DNA of 64,000 nt. It comes from an uncultured Methanomicrobiales archaeon. Its GTDB lineage: Archaea > Halobacteriota > Methanomicrobia > Methanomicrobiales > Methanospirillaceae. The stretch spans positions 124,001-188,000 of the forward strand of contig CAILCG010000014.1 in the NCBI GenBank assembly GCA_903832665.1, written 5' to 3'. This document shows positions 26,309 to 37,832 of this stretch, in pieces; the first letter of the stretch is position 1, and each line of letters begins with the position of its first letter. The position numbers and the translations under genes were made by a program. The notes below the pieces were generated by a model. That model had not been told where the DNA came from. It searched no databases and worked only from the letters and a program-made list of their open reading frames with translations.

Positions 26309-27673
26309 ATGACCATACGAATCCAGAAAACATTCGAAGCGCTCTTTGCGTTGGAAGAGATTCGGGGGATCTTCCGCGAATCCTTACCAACCGGTCTGGA
26401 TCCGGAGGAAGATGCCGTGTTCCGGCAGCGGATTGCCGAGCTCAAAGCCATTGTCGCGGATCTCGAAGCCGGGAAAGGCACGCCAAAGGTCACCAAGATT
26501 GCCGGTACTATCGATCTCCGCACCCGCGAAGAGGAAGCGATCAATATCCAGCCGATCCAGGCTGCGGGCCGGCTGACAACCGAGGCGAGGAAGGCCCTCA
26601 TATCGTACGGGGACGGGTACTCAACATGTGACGCCTGCCGGAAACCCTTCCGTCTCGACAAGATCTCCAAGCCGGGCATTGCCGACTTCCATGACGATCT
26701 CGCAAAGTTCGTCAACATGGATATCGCCCGGGTGATGCCGGGAGCCCGACGGGGATTCCAGGCAGTTGCCGGTACGCTGGTCGGGAAAGGCGATACCGTG
26801 ATCGTTTCAGCGCTCGCTCACTATACCGAGTTCCTTGCAGTCGAAAATGCCGGCGGGGTTGTCCGGGAAGTGCCGCTGAATGCAAAAAATCTCGTGACCG
26901 CAGAAGCAACGGCCGAAAAGATCGAAGAGGTCAAGACCGAAACCGGAAAGCTTCCGGTTCTCGTGATGATCGACCACTACGATTACCAGTACGCAAACGA
27001 GCACGATATTGCGGCGATTGCAAAAGTATCCCACCAGTACGATATTCCGATCCTCTACAACGGGGCATATACGGTCGGCGTCATGCCGGTCGATGGCAAG
27101 AAACTCGGGGTTGACTTTGTTGTCGGCTCCGGACATAAGAGTATGGCCTCGGTCGCGCCGTCCGGAGTACTGGCGATGACCGAAGAATGGGCCCCAAAAG
27201 CGCTGCGGACAACCGCAATGGTCGGGGACCTGACCAAGCGGAAGTTCGGGATAAAAGAAGTCGAGATGCTGGGCTGTACCCTTATGGGCGGGACGCTGCT
27301 GTCCATGATGGCATCGTTCCCCACGGTAAAAGCCCGGACCCTGAAGTGGGAGGAGGAAGTAAAACGCTCCAACTACTTCATCGATCGGCTGCTGAAGATC
27401 GCGGGCAGCAGGGTGCTCTCCGAGTACCCGAGAAAACATACGTTAACCAAAGTAGACACCACGGGCAGCTTCGATACGATCGCCCAGACCCACAAGCGTC
27501 GCGGGTTCTACTTAAGCGATGAACTCTCGTCCCGCGGGATCGTTGGCGAGTTTGCCGGTGCAACCCGGACCTGGAAGCTCAACACCTATGGGCTCTCGGA
27601 CAAGAAAGTCCGGTACCTTGCCGATGCCTTCACCGAAGTCGCAGAAAAATACGAACTGACAGTATCCCGGTAA
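26309..27673 (+). CDS. pscS: O-phosphoseryl-tRNA:Cys-tRNA synthase with N-terminal extension
   Basis: A 454-residue PLP enzyme that converts O-phosphoseryl-tRNA-Cys to Cys-tRNA-Cys with a sulfur donor. The cysteines that carry persulfide are visible: the pair in STCDACRKPF and one in EMLGCTLMGG; the PLP lysine is in GSGHKSMA. Typical enzymes have about 380 residues. The extra N-terminal region of about 80 residues (helical, FEALFALEEIRGIF, up to INIQPIQAAG) may correspond to the SepCysE bridging protein described in other methanogens; that is inference. The gene lies just behind a tRNA-Cys and two operator candidates. SepRS is not in the window. Confidence 0.95.
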   Translation: MTIRIQKTFEALFALEEIRGIFRESLPTGLDPEEDAVFRQRIAELKAIVADLEAGKGTPKVTKIAGTIDLRTREEEAINIQPIQAAGRLTTEARKALISYGDGYSTCDACRKPFRLDKISKPGIADFHDDLAKFVNMDIARVMPGARRGFQAVAGTLVGKGDTVIVSALAHYTEFLAVENAGGVVREVPLNAKNLVTAEATAEKIEEVKTETGKLPVLVMIDHYDYQYANEHDIAAIAKVSHQYDIPILYNGAYTVGVMPVDGKKLGVDFVVGSGHKSMASVAPSGVLAMTEEWAPKALRTTAMVGDLTKRKFGIKEVEMLGCTLMGGTLLSMMASFPTVKARTLKWEEEVKRSNYFIDRLLKIAGSRVLSEYPRKHTLTKVDTTGSFDTIAQTHKRRGFYLSDELSSRGIVGEFAGATRTWKLNTYGLSDKKVRYLADAFTEVAEKYELTVSR

Positions 27674-27814
27674 AGATCGCATGATCATGAAACCAATTCC
27701 CCCAAAAAAAACGAGCAATGATAACTGGGACGCTGAATATCTCCTCTCACTCATTTGGAGGGGAGATGCCCGTTCCGGTATTCACTCAGCCGGATAATCA
27801 CAAAAAAAAGATAA

Positions 27815-29140
<1,326 letters not shown>

Positions 29141-29216
29141 TGAATTCGGTTGCTGTCAGACCTCCGGATACTCAGGACTTCCGTCCGATGCTCGCAGTAC
29201 GGGACGGTGTACGGAG

Positions 29217-30707
29217 ATGATCCAGGAGTCCGTGGGCACGGTGACTACCCGGTCATATCATCATGCCACCCCGCTCGTACTGGAGAGCGGGGATGCCCTT
29301 CCTTCCTTTACGATCGCGTACGAGACGTATGGCAAGCTGAACCGGGACAGGAACAACGCAATCCTGATCTGCCACGCCCTTTCCGGCGATGCCCACATTG
29401 CCGGATTCCATGAAGGCGACGACAAACCCGGCTGGTGGGATGCGATCGTGGGCCCGGGCAAGGCCTTTGACACGGACCGGTATTTCATCATCTGCTCGAA
29501 CGTGATCGGCGGGTGCAAGGGATCGACCGGCCCGTCGTCCATCAATCCCGCGACCGGAAAACCCTATGGAGCAAAATTTCCCGTTATCACCATCAGTGAC
29601 ATGGTCAATGCCCAGAAACTGCTCATCGATCATCTCCAGATCCCGCAGCTCTATGCGGTTGCTGGCGGTTCGATGGGCGGCATGCAGGCGCTCCAGTGGA
29701 CGGTCAGCTACCCAGACCTGATGAAGAAGGCGATCGTGATCGCAGCAACCGGTTATTCCACCCCCCAGCAGATCGCGTTCAACGAAGTTGGCCGCAAAGC
29801 GATCATCTCGGACCCGGAATGGAATGGCGGGAATTACTATGATACGAAATCGTACGATGCGCCCGGCCCGGTCAAGGGTCTCGCCCTTGCGCGGATGGTT
29901 GGCCACATCACGTATCTCTCCGACGAGTCGATGCACGCAAAGTTCGGGCGCTCGCTCCAGGCCAAGGACCGGATAGGGTTTGACTTCTCCACCGATTTTG
30001 CGGTCGAGAGTTACCTCCATCACCAGGGAGACACGTTTACCCAGCGCTTCGATGCGAACTCGTATCTCTACATCACCAAGGCGATCGACTACTTTGACCT
30101 GACACGTGATGGCTCGCTCGTGAAGGGGTTAGCGGAGGTAAAAGCGGGATTCCTCGTCATCTCGGTATCGTCCGACTGGCTCTATCCCCCGTACCAGTCG
30201 CAGGAGATCGTCTCGGCCCTCACGGCAAACGAACGCGAGGTCCGGTACAGCGAGATCCGGTCGAACTTCGGCCACGACGGGTTCCTCATGGAGTCCGGCC
30301 AGGTCAACTACCTGATTGCCCAATTCCTCTCGCGGACAGTTGTCAGCGATGTGATGATTCGTAATGTCCCGACGATTGAGGAGGGGGCAACTACGGCCGT
30401 GACAGCACGCCGGATGATCAATCTCGAGGTCAATCACCTGCCCGTACTGTCGTGCTATGGTCATCTCGTTGGTATCGTGACCTCGTGGGATATCGCAAAA
30501 GCAGTGGCGAAAAATTTCCTCTGGCTCGATGAGATCATGTCAAAGCACGTGCACACGACCACGCCAGATGAACCCATCGAAGCAGCCGCAAAGAAGATGG
30601 AGGAGCACTCCATCTCGGCGCTGCCGGTGGTCGATGCCGACCAGCATCTCATCGGCCTCATCACGAGCGATGCGATCAGCACCCTGGTGGGGAGAGGAAA
30701 CTCGTGA
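29217..30707 (+). CDS. metX: homoserine O-acetyltransferase with C-terminal CBS pair
   Basis: A 496-residue protein. Residues 1-370 are the alpha/beta-hydrolase MetX: nucleophile in [12 protein letters not shown] (about residue 147), aspartate in SSDWLYPP and histidine in FGHDGFLME. It acetylates homoserine with acetyl-CoA. Residues 375-496 form two CBS domains ([15 protein letters not shown] and [18 protein letters not shown]), which may sense adenosyl compounds such as SAM and give feedback control. I used ATG 29217; the frame is open upstream to 29049 but that part overlaps the metY end and lacks family character. Confidence 0.93.
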   Translation: MIQESVGTVTTRSYHHATPLVLESGDALPSFTIAYETYGKLNRDRNNAILICHALSGDAHIAGFHEGDDKPGWWDAIVGPGKAFDTDRYFIICSNVIGGCKGSTGPSSINPATGKPYGAKFPVITISDMVNAQKLLIDHLQIPQLYAVAGGSMGGMQALQWTVSYPDLMKKAIVIAATGYSTPQQIAFNEVGRKAIISDPEWNGGNYYDTKSYDAPGPVKGLALARMVGHITYLSDESMHAKFGRSLQAKDRIGFDFSTDFAVESYLHHQGDTFTQRFDANSYLYITKAIDYFDLTRDGSLVKGLAEVKAGFLVISVSSDWLYPPYQSQEIVSALTANEREVRYSEIRSNFGHDGFLMESGQVNYLIAQFLSRTVVSDVMIRNVPTIEEGATTAVTARRMINLEVNHLPVLSCYGHLVGIVTSWDIAKAVAKNFLWLDEIMSKHVHTTTPDEPIEAAAKKMEEHSISALPVVDADQHLIGLITSDAISTLVGRGNS

Positions 30708-30780
30708 GAATTCTCCTCCTGAAAGTCTGCAGGCAACCGGTTTCCCGCAGAGGCACCTGTTCAGAAAATCAGAGGAAAAA

Positions 30781-31275
30781 ATGACAGAACCCCTTTCAAT
30801 CCCCGGCAATGTTCCCGGCAAAGCACTGCTCCTGCTCGGCTGCCCGGAGGCACCGGCACAGCAGGCAATCGCCTTGTACCTGGCGCACCAGCTGCGCTCG
30901 CATGGTGCGGATCTCCTCATCACGGGTAACCCCTCGGTGCTCAACCTGCTCAGGGTCTCGGACCCGGAGAAGCACTATATCGGGCAGATGATGGTGCTCG
31001 AAAAGTGCATTGAAGAGATCGTGGAGAAGCGGCGAACCACGGATCTCTGTGTGGTCTGTGCCCACAATGACGCGGCGATAGCCTATGCAGCAACGATGCA
31101 TCACCTCCTCCCGGACAGCCGGATGGTTGTGATCATCTTTGGGAAAGATCCCGAACCCCTCGCGGCGTCGATCGATTTCCCCTGCGAGAAGATCGTGGAG
31201 AAGGCAGTGCATAACCCGATGCAGCTGAAGGCAAAGGTCAACGAGGTGTTCGGATGGGCTGCATCGAGAACCTGA
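30781..31275 (+). CDS. DUF1890 protein
   Basis: A 164-residue protein of the methanogen-associated DUF1890 family. The Rossmann-like pattern GKALLLLGCPEAPAQQAIALYL at the N-terminus and a later VVCAHNDAAIAYAATM segment suggest an alpha/beta domain, perhaps distantly like DsrE; function is not known. GAGG precedes ATG 30781. The next gene, DUF1894, starts 22 bases before its end in another frame. The pair sits between metX and thiI, within the sulfur region. Confidence 0.82.
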   Translation: MTEPLSIPGNVPGKALLLLGCPEAPAQQAIALYLAHQLRSHGADLLITGNPSVLNLLRVSDPEKHYIGQMMVLEKCIEEIVEKRRTTDLCVVCAHNDAAIAYAATMHHLLPDSRMVVIIFGKDPEPLAASIDFPCEKIVEKAVHNPMQLKAKVNEVFGWAASRT

Positions 31276-31541
31276 AGTACGAGATGCTCCTCCCGCTCGG
31301 GGCCTCCTTTAAGGAATGCCGGGAGTACGTGGAGAAGAACTTCTCGGAGGTCTGGTACGTGGATCCCGGCTACAAGCTCTTCGATGAGTACATCATCGGC
31401 CTGCCGCCGATTGCTCTCGGACTCGATGGGGGGAAGATTGTCTTTCCCTATACCAAGCCCTGCCACGGGACCTATCTCCTGCGGATAGAAGATTGTGATG
31501 AGGCGGATCGTGTCCGCAAAACCGCGAGAAAGAAAAAATAA
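31254..31541 (+). CDS. DUF1894 protein
   Basis: A 95-residue protein of the methanogen family DUF1894, usually paired with DUF1890 as here. It contains three cysteines (GCIENL, KECREY, KPCHGTY) and ends in a basic tail RKTARKKK. It overlaps the DUF1890 gene by 22 bases, so they are translated together. Function unknown; the steady pairing suggests that the two proteins form a complex. Confidence 0.82.
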   Translation: MGCIENLKYEMLLPLGASFKECREYVEKNFSEVWYVDPGYKLFDEYIIGLPPIALGLDGGKIVFPYTKPCHGTYLLRIEDCDEADRVRKTARKKK

Positions 31542-31557
31542 CCGGTGAATAAACTTC

Positions 31558-32667
31558 ATGAAAAAACAATGGCTTGTCCGTTATTCTGAAATATTCTTAA
31601 AATCCGATCCGGTGCGCCGCCAGTGGGAGAATGCGCTCATTGCAAACATCCGCGAAGTGATGCCGGGCATCCATGTCCGGAACGAGCGGGGACGCATCTG
31701 GCTTGATGGCGATGTGAAACCCGACCTGCTGAAGAAAATTTTCGGGATTGTATCATTCTCCGAAGTGGCACACATAAAACTTGACGAGATCGAGTCCAGT
31801 CTTCCTGATTACTGCCGCCGGCATGGAATAGAAAAGGCAAAAACGTTTGCGATAAAGATGAAGCGGGTGGGCACCCATGCCTTCAGCTCGAATGACAAGG
31901 CGATCGAGTACGGCAACCAGCTCCGTTCAGAATTCCCGCACCTGAAAGTGAACCTTGCCAATCCGGATATGGAGATCCATATCGAGATCCGGGAGAACGA
32001 AGCTTACCTGTACGATGCCGTTACAAAAGGTGTCGGAGGTCTTCCGCTCGGGGTCGAAGGCACGCTTGTTGCCCTCGTCTCGGGAGGCATCGACTCACCA
32101 GTGGCTGCATGGATGATGATGAAGCGGGGATGCCGGATCATCCCGCTCTTTGTGGCGCTTGACACATTTCTTGACGAGACCACGATCGCCCGTGCCCGGC
32201 GCGTTGTCGAACAGCTGGCCCAGTTCCAGCCCGGCATCGAACTTACCGTGATTGCCGATTCGTATCTTGCCGAAGCGAGATCAGAACTTGCCAGCCGGCA
32301 TCTGGAAAAGTATACCTGCATCTTCTGCAAGCGCCGGATGTACCGGGTGGCAACTGCCTATGCCGACCGGGTGGGGGCAAAGGGGATTGTGACCGGTGAA
32401 TCCATTGGCCAGGTAGCCAGCCAGACGCTTGACAATCTGGTCGTGCTCACCGATGCTGCCGAGATCCCCATCTACCGCCCGCTCATCGGGTTTGACAAGG
32501 AAGATGCCATCCAGCTGGCCCGGCAGATTGGGACCTTTACCCAATCCACGTCATCTGCATCGGGTTGCAAAGCAGTTCCGAAAGGGCCGTCGACAAGTGC
32601 AAAACTCGAAACTATCCGGGAGATTGAAGGGAAACTGAAAGCCACCGGCATACCCATCCCGGGCTGA
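31558..32667 (+). CDS. thiI: tRNA 4-thiouridine sulfurtransferase ThiI
   Basis: A 369-residue protein with an N-terminal ferredoxin-like/THUMP region (residues 1-165) and a PP-loop adenylating domain with LVSGGIDSPVAAW (about residue 172). ThiI activates U8 of tRNA with ATP and inserts sulfur. A cysteine pair (CIFCKRRMYR, about residues 255-258) probably takes part in sulfur transfer; the rhodanese domain of bacterial ThiI is absent. GGTGA lies about 10 bases before the ATG. Sulfur could come from the PP-loop/desulfurase fusion encoded at 46159 or from another donor. Confidence 0.93.
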   Translation: MKKQWLVRYSEIFLKSDPVRRQWENALIANIREVMPGIHVRNERGRIWLDGDVKPDLLKKIFGIVSFSEVAHIKLDEIESSLPDYCRRHGIEKAKTFAIKMKRVGTHAFSSNDKAIEYGNQLRSEFPHLKVNLANPDMEIHIEIRENEAYLYDAVTKGVGGLPLGVEGTLVALVSGGIDSPVAAWMMMKRGCRIIPLFVALDTFLDETTIARARRVVEQLAQFQPGIELTVIADSYLAEARSELASRHLEKYTCIFCKRRMYRVATAYADRVGAKGIVTGESIGQVASQTLDNLVVLTDAAEIPIYRPLIGFDKEDAIQLARQIGTFTQSTSSASGCKAVPKGPSTSAKLETIREIEGKLKATGIPIPG

Positions 32668-32799
32668 AATTTTTTTGAGGCCGGTATCCCGGTAACAAAC
32701 CAGTAATTCTTTTTTCAGGACATTCCTGTCCTGATGGATTTAGAACTGGTACGGGAGCATGACCTCCGTTCTTCTCAGTTTTTTTTGTTCATGGCTTTC

Positions 32800-32808
32800 T
32801 TTATATAC
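32800..32808 (+). promoter_or_regulatory. TATA box of the P-type ATPase/TrkA operon
   Basis: TTTATATAC in an AT-rich stretch, with a transcription start expected about 25 bases downstream and a 5' leader of roughly 55-60 bases before ATG 32889. Confidence 0.5.
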
Positions 32809-32888
32809 AAAAACGTGCAGTCTTGCTACAGGTAGAACCGGGCAGGTGAGACCGTGTTCATTTCTCATCTCCCGTAAGGGGACCCGAT

Positions 32889-35250
32889 ATGGCTGGAGAT
32901 AATGAGAATGCCTCGATTGCAAATCTTATTCGCATCATCCATACCCTGCCGCCAGCGGATGTCTTCCGGGTTCTCGCTACGCGTCAGGAAGGTCTTACTT
33001 CTGCGGAAGCCGGCGAAAACCTGCTCCGTTTCGGACCCAACGCCTTACAGAAGATCAGGGGAAAACCCCTGTACCTGAAATTTTTTGCAAATTTTACCCA
33101 CCTGATGGCGATCCTGCTCTGGGTCGGGGGCATTATTGCCTTTATCGCCCAGATGCCCCAGCTGGGTGTTGCCGTCTGGATCGTCAATATCATCAATGGT
33201 CTCTTCTCCTTCTGGCAGGAGTACCGTGCCGAAAAGGCCACTGAGGCGCTGCTTAAGTTGTTGCCGCACCAGGTCAGGGTTGTGCGGGAGGGGAAGGAAC
33301 AGGTGATTCTCTCCGAAGGACTGGTGCCGGGAGATCTGATCCTAATAGCGGAAGGCGATCATATTTCCGCGGATGGCCCAGCGGCATGCCCTGATAAAAC
33401 GGCTTTCTGCGGTGGAAACGTTGGGATGTACCTCTGTCATCTGCACGGACAAGACCGGGATGCTCACCCAGAACGAGATGACCGCAAAGAACCTCTGGGT
33501 GGCGCACCGAAGTCTCACGGTAACCGGTGTCGGCTATGCCCCGGAAGGAACGATCAATGAGTACGATCAGCCGGTCCCACCCGCTGTTCCCGGGGATTTG
33601 AAATTCCTTCTTACGGGAGCCGGTCTCTGCAACAATGCACGGCTCCTGCCCCCGGATGCAAAATCCCCCCAGTGGAAGATCATCGGAGACCCTACCGAAG
33701 CTGCGTTGAAAGTCGTTGCGCTCAAGGCGGGGACAGACCCTGAAGCAGAACTCTTAAAAACCCCCCGGGTGCGGGAACTTCCCTTTGATTCCCGGCGAAA
33801 ACTGATGAGCACCATTCACCAGTCCGGCAGTGAACGGATCGTGTACCTCAAGGGAGCTCCCAAAGAGGTGCTCGCCCTCTGCACATTGTTTTTTTCCGGT
33901 GAACAATCGCAGCCAATGGATGACAATCTCCGGGCCGAGATTATGAGCATCAATGATGAATATGCCCGCACCGGTTTGCGGGTGCTCGCGGTTGCCACGC
34001 GGGTACTTCCCGAAAGCGTGGCCACGTACACCAGCGATTTGGTTGAACGGGACCTGGCCTTTCTCGGGCTGATCGCCATGATGGATCCCCCCCGTACGGA
34101 AGTGGCTGAAGCGATTGGGAAATGCCACCGTGCCAGTATCCGGGTGATCATGATCACCGGAGATTACGGGTTGACCGCAGAGAGTATAGCCCGGAGGATA
34201 GGCATCGTTACGCAGGACCATCCCCGTATCATCACCGGGTCTGATCTTGACCAGATGGCAGAAGTTGATTTGCAGGAAACATTCAGGGGAGAGGTCATCT
34301 TTGCCCGGGCATCCCCCGAGCACAAACTCCGGGTGGTCAGTACCCTCCAGTCAATGGGTCACGTGGTCGCCGTCACAGGCGACGGGGTGAACGATGCCCC
34401 TGCCCTCAAAAAAGCAGATATCGGCGTTGCCATGGGAATTGCCGGGACCGATGTGGCAAAGGAAGCGGCGGATATGGTCCTGACCGATGATAACTTTGCC
34501 TCCATTGTCAATGCAGTGGAAGAAGGCCGGGCCGTCTATGCAAACATCAAAAAATTTACTACGTATATTTTCACCAGTAACACGCCCGAGGCTGTGCCTT
34601 TCATCCTTTTTGCATTCTCCGGAGCCCGGATCCCGCTGGCCCTCAACATTATGCAGATCCTTTCCATTGATCTTGGCACCGACCTGGTGCCGGCTCTAGC
34701 CCTGGGTGCCGAACGCCCCGAGCCGGGCGTGATGGACAAACCGCCCCGCAACCTGGATGAGCATGTGATCACTCCTTCCCTTCTTGCCCGGGCGTATCTC
34801 TGGCTCGGTCCAATCCAGAGCATCGCGGCGATCTCGGCATTCTTCTTTACCTACTGGACCAGCGGGTACTGGGGCCAGTTCCTTGATCTCCCCGCCACCG
34901 GTACGCTCTACCTCTCTGCTACGACAATGGCACTTGCGGCGGTGGTTACAACCCAGATAGGAAACGTCCTTGCCCAGAGGACAGAACGCCGTTCGATCTT
35001 TGAGATCGGGTTCTTTTCAAACCGGTTCATATGGGTGGGTATTGCCACCGAACTCGTAGTAATCTCTGTCATTGTGTATGTCCCGGTCTTCCAGCAGATC
35101 TTCGGGACGGCAACATTCCCGCCGGAATACTGGCTCTTCCTGCTGGCGTGGGCACCGGTGCTACTGGTGGCAGAAGAACTGAGGAAAGGAATTCTCCGGT
35201 GGAAGGAGCGCAGAACAACCAGGACAATGCATGTGGGTGATAGTGCATGA
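32889..35250 (+). pseudogene. P2-type cation ATPase with internal deletion and frameshift
   Basis: The 5' part (32889 to about 33382) encodes the cation-ATPase N-terminal domain, two membrane helices and the start of the actuator domain up to EGDHISADG. The 3' part continues in another frame from MAQRHALIKRLSAVETLG through the phosphorylation site, the nucleotide domain, GDGVNDAPALK and the last six helices to 35250. The TGES motif, helices 3 and 4 and the PEGL segment, about 140-150 codons, are missing at the junction. The phosphorylation motif reads DKTGMLT where DKTGTLT is invariant in the family. The product cannot pump ions. A TrkA gene overlaps its stop. Confidence 0.88.
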
Positions 35251-35897
35251 AGATCATGATTATTGGATGTGGACGAATGGGTGCGGGTCTCTCCCTGCAT
35301 CTCATGATGTCCGATCATACGGTAACGGTAATAGACAACGACCCGTCTGCGTTTGAACGCCTCGATCGTGCGTTTGCGGGCCAGACTTTTTCCGGTGATG
35401 CACTCGACCGGGATACGCTGATCCGGGCCGGGATCGAACGTGTAGACTGCCTTGCGGCCTTAACTTCGGATGATAACATCAACCTGGTGGTTGCACGGGT
35501 AGCAAAGGAGGTGTTCAGGGTCCCCAAGGTGGTTGCCCGGATGCACGATCCCCGGAAATCAGAGATCTACCATCGGCTGGGCATCCAGACGGTCTCGCCG
35601 GTCATCCTGGGGATGCAGCGCTTTGCCGAGATCCTCACCTTCTCCCGGCTGGATATTGTTCATTCGCTGGGAAGCGGAGGGGTCGGGATCGTCGAGTCCG
35701 AGATCCCTCCGCTGCTTGTTGGCCGGATGGTAAACGATCTTGCGGTCCCCGGAGAGATCCAGGTGGTGGCGATCACGCGTGGCGGGAAGACCTTTGTACC
35801 GATCATCAGCACGATCTTCCAGCAGGGCGATCTGATCCACATAGCTGTGTCTGCGGCATCCATAGATCGCCTGAAAGCACTGATGGGGCTGGCATGA
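35247..35897 (+). CDS. TrkA-type K+ channel/transporter regulator 1
   Basis: A 216-residue protein with a Rossmann RCK-N domain (MIIGCGRMGAGLSLHLM, residues 3-20; acidic VIDNDP at the end of strand 2) that binds NAD(H) or nucleotides, and a TrkA-C domain from about residue 135. Such proteins gate Trk/Ktr potassium transporters. The start overlaps the stop of the broken ATPase gene (ATGA). A second TrkA follows after 19 bases. No TrkH-like channel lies in the window, so the target is elsewhere. Confidence 0.9.
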   Translation: MKIMIIGCGRMGAGLSLHLMMSDHTVTVIDNDPSAFERLDRAFAGQTFSGDALDRDTLIRAGIERVDCLAALTSDDNINLVVARVAKEVFRVPKVVARMHDPRKSEIYHRLGIQTVSPVILGMQRFAEILTFSRLDIVHSLGSGGVGIVESEIPPLLVGRMVNDLAVPGEIQVVAITRGGKTFVPIISTIFQQGDLIHIAVSAASIDRLKALMGLA

Positions 35898-35916
35898 TGC
35901 CGGGGGGAGGTATGGT

Positions 35917-36591
35917 ATGACAATGCACGTGATGATTATCGGGGGTGGCAAGGTCGGGACGTACCTGGCGCAGATACTGATTGCTGACGGGCATACCGTG
36001 AAGGTGATCGAAAGCATACGGGAGGACTTCAAGCGGGCTGCAGAGGAGCTTCCTGCCGGCGTTGTCATCTTCGGCAGCGGCACGGACCCGAATGTCCTTG
36101 AATCTGCCGATATCCGGGAAGTGGATGTGGTAGCCGCAGTGACCCGGACCGACGAGACAAACCTGGTGATCACGAGCCTTGCCCGCTTCGAGTTTAATGT
36201 CAAACGCACGATTGCACGGGTAAACACGCCGAAAAATGCCTGGCTTTTCACGCAGGAGATGGGCGTTGATGTGCCCCTGAACCAGGCCGACCTGATGGCG
36301 CACCTGATAGCAGAGGAGATGTCGCTGGGGGATGTGATGACGCTCCTGAAACTCCGGATAGGTCAGTATTCCTTAGTCGAGAACAAGGTTGATCCGCGAT
36401 CGATTGCCGCAGGAAAGGCTGTCCGGGATCTCAACCTGCCCCGGGAATGCGTACTGACTGCGGTCATCCGCGAAGGCAACCTGATCATCCCGCGGGGAAA
36501 TACGATTCTTTTACCGGAAGACGAGGTGTTTGCCCTGGTACATGTTTCCCAGCTGGATTCCCTCGCGTCAATCATGAAATCCCCGGGATGA
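35917..36591 (+). CDS. TrkA-type K+ channel/transporter regulator 2
   Basis: A 224-residue paralogue of the preceding gene: RCK-N with MIIGGGKVGTYLAQIL (residues 6-21) and VIESIRED, TrkA-C from about residue 145 (LVENKVDPRSIAAGKAVRDL). The two proteins probably form a hetero-oligomeric ring or regulate different channels. GGGGGAGG precedes the start ATG at 35917. Confidence 0.9.
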   Translation: MTMHVMIIGGGKVGTYLAQILIADGHTVKVIESIREDFKRAAEELPAGVVIFGSGTDPNVLESADIREVDVVAAVTRTDETNLVITSLARFEFNVKRTIARVNTPKNAWLFTQEMGVDVPLNQADLMAHLIAEEMSLGDVMTLLKLRIGQYSLVENKVDPRSIAAGKAVRDLNLPRECVLTAVIREGNLIIPRGNTILLPEDEVFALVHVSQLDSLASIMKSPG

Positions 36592-36756
36592 TCCCGAAGA
36601 TGTTCCGGTAAATCTCCCCCTGAATTGCTGGTCGGCATATACCCGTATTCTTTTTTTTAAGATTAATCGGTCAGCTATGGCCTTTGGGAAAATAGCGAAA
36701 TCCGGCCCTGGGCCAAACCCTCTCGTTCAGCGCGAAGTCATAAAAAAAGAAAAAAA

Positions 36757-37473
36757 TTATGCTTCCGGTGCAGCACTGTCGTACACCCGTGTCATGTAGC
36801 GTGCCTGGAAGACGCTGAAGAGCGGGGCGAGGATGAGGATGATAAGGATCGCTGCTGCGATAAAACCAATGAGGGCACCACTGCCGCCACCCAGCATGAC
36901 GATGCTGATTCCCCCGAGGATGATGAGACCAAAGATAATGATGCAGATGGGGATCGCAATGACGATGGTAACGAGGATCAGGGCGATGATGTAATTGATC
37001 CACCCGATCTTCTTGATCGTCTCAAGGATTGCCCCGAAATTGAAGGCTTCGGAAAAACTCCCCATGCGGGCAAAGCGGATCGCTGCTATTGGCATGAGGA
37101 TGCCGACGATGATCTCGACAATATACAGGACCAGTGTGAGGCCCAGGTTGGGGGACCAGTTCTGGACAGCCTGCATATTTGCCGCCATTACCGCAAGCAG
37201 CATGCTTCCGTAGAGGAATGCCCAGATGATCATCATGGGGATTGCATAGATAATTCCCACAACAACCAGTTTCAGGCCGTCAATGAACAGGGTTCCCCAC
37301 TGGTCGACTTCCGGTGCCGGGACGGCGCCCCGGTAAATGCGCATGACGTACCCGTTCATGGGAATACCTATGCAGATGATTGCAAGAATCAGTTTCATCC
37401 ACCGGTCTGCCCTTCCAAAAATGCCTTCTTTTGTATACCCAAAGGCATCGTTCAACACGTTACCGTAATCCAT
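36757..37473 (-). CDS. DUF4013 membrane protein
   Basis: A 238-residue membrane protein with about six helices and the DUF4013 start MDYGNVLNDAFGYTKEGIFG followed by GRADRWMKLI. Function unknown. It is monocistronic. A T-rich tract of both strands lies between its 3' end and the TrkA operon (36640-36756). Confidence 0.8.
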   Translation of the reverse strand: MDYGNVLNDAFGYTKEGIFGRADRWMKLILAIICIGIPMNGYVMRIYRGAVPAPEVDQWGTLFIDGLKLVVVGIIYAIPMMIIWAFLYGSMLLAVMAANMQAVQNWSPNLGLTLVLYIVEIIVGILMPIAAIRFARMGSFSEAFNFGAILETIKKIGWINYIIALILVTIVIAIPICIIIFGLIILGGISIVMLGGGSGALIGFIAAAILIILILAPLFSVFQARYMTRVYDSAAPEA

Positions 37474-37832
37474 ATTTCACCAGTCTATCTGTTTGTGCCG
37501 GGTGACGGATAAGTGTAGCGCCGGAACGATTGAATGGAGGCAGGTACGGGAAAAACAGCCCGGCCAATGCATTACCCTAAGCCGGCCACAGGATATTTGC
37601 CCGCTTCAGGGTCAGGAAGCGAAAAATCACGGAATTATTTTATCCCTGTGCTCCCCCATGGGCATTCGTACCCGGTGTTCAAAGTTCAAAGGGATTATGC
37701 CCCGCTCCCGGAAACATTCTCTCCCGCAGCCACTTTTTGAAAACTGCGCACGGGACAAACCTTTATTGGCTTGCTCGCGGGAGTTAAAGGTTGTAATACC
37801 TGGCTCCCGGAAGCGGGGCAGGGGGTTTAAGG
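37474..37832. other. 359-base intergenic region
   Basis: No gene supported. It contains the divergent promoters of the DUF4013 and YeeE/YedE genes. An open frame near 37493-38005 overlaps the next gene out of frame and looks non-coding. Confidence 0.4.
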
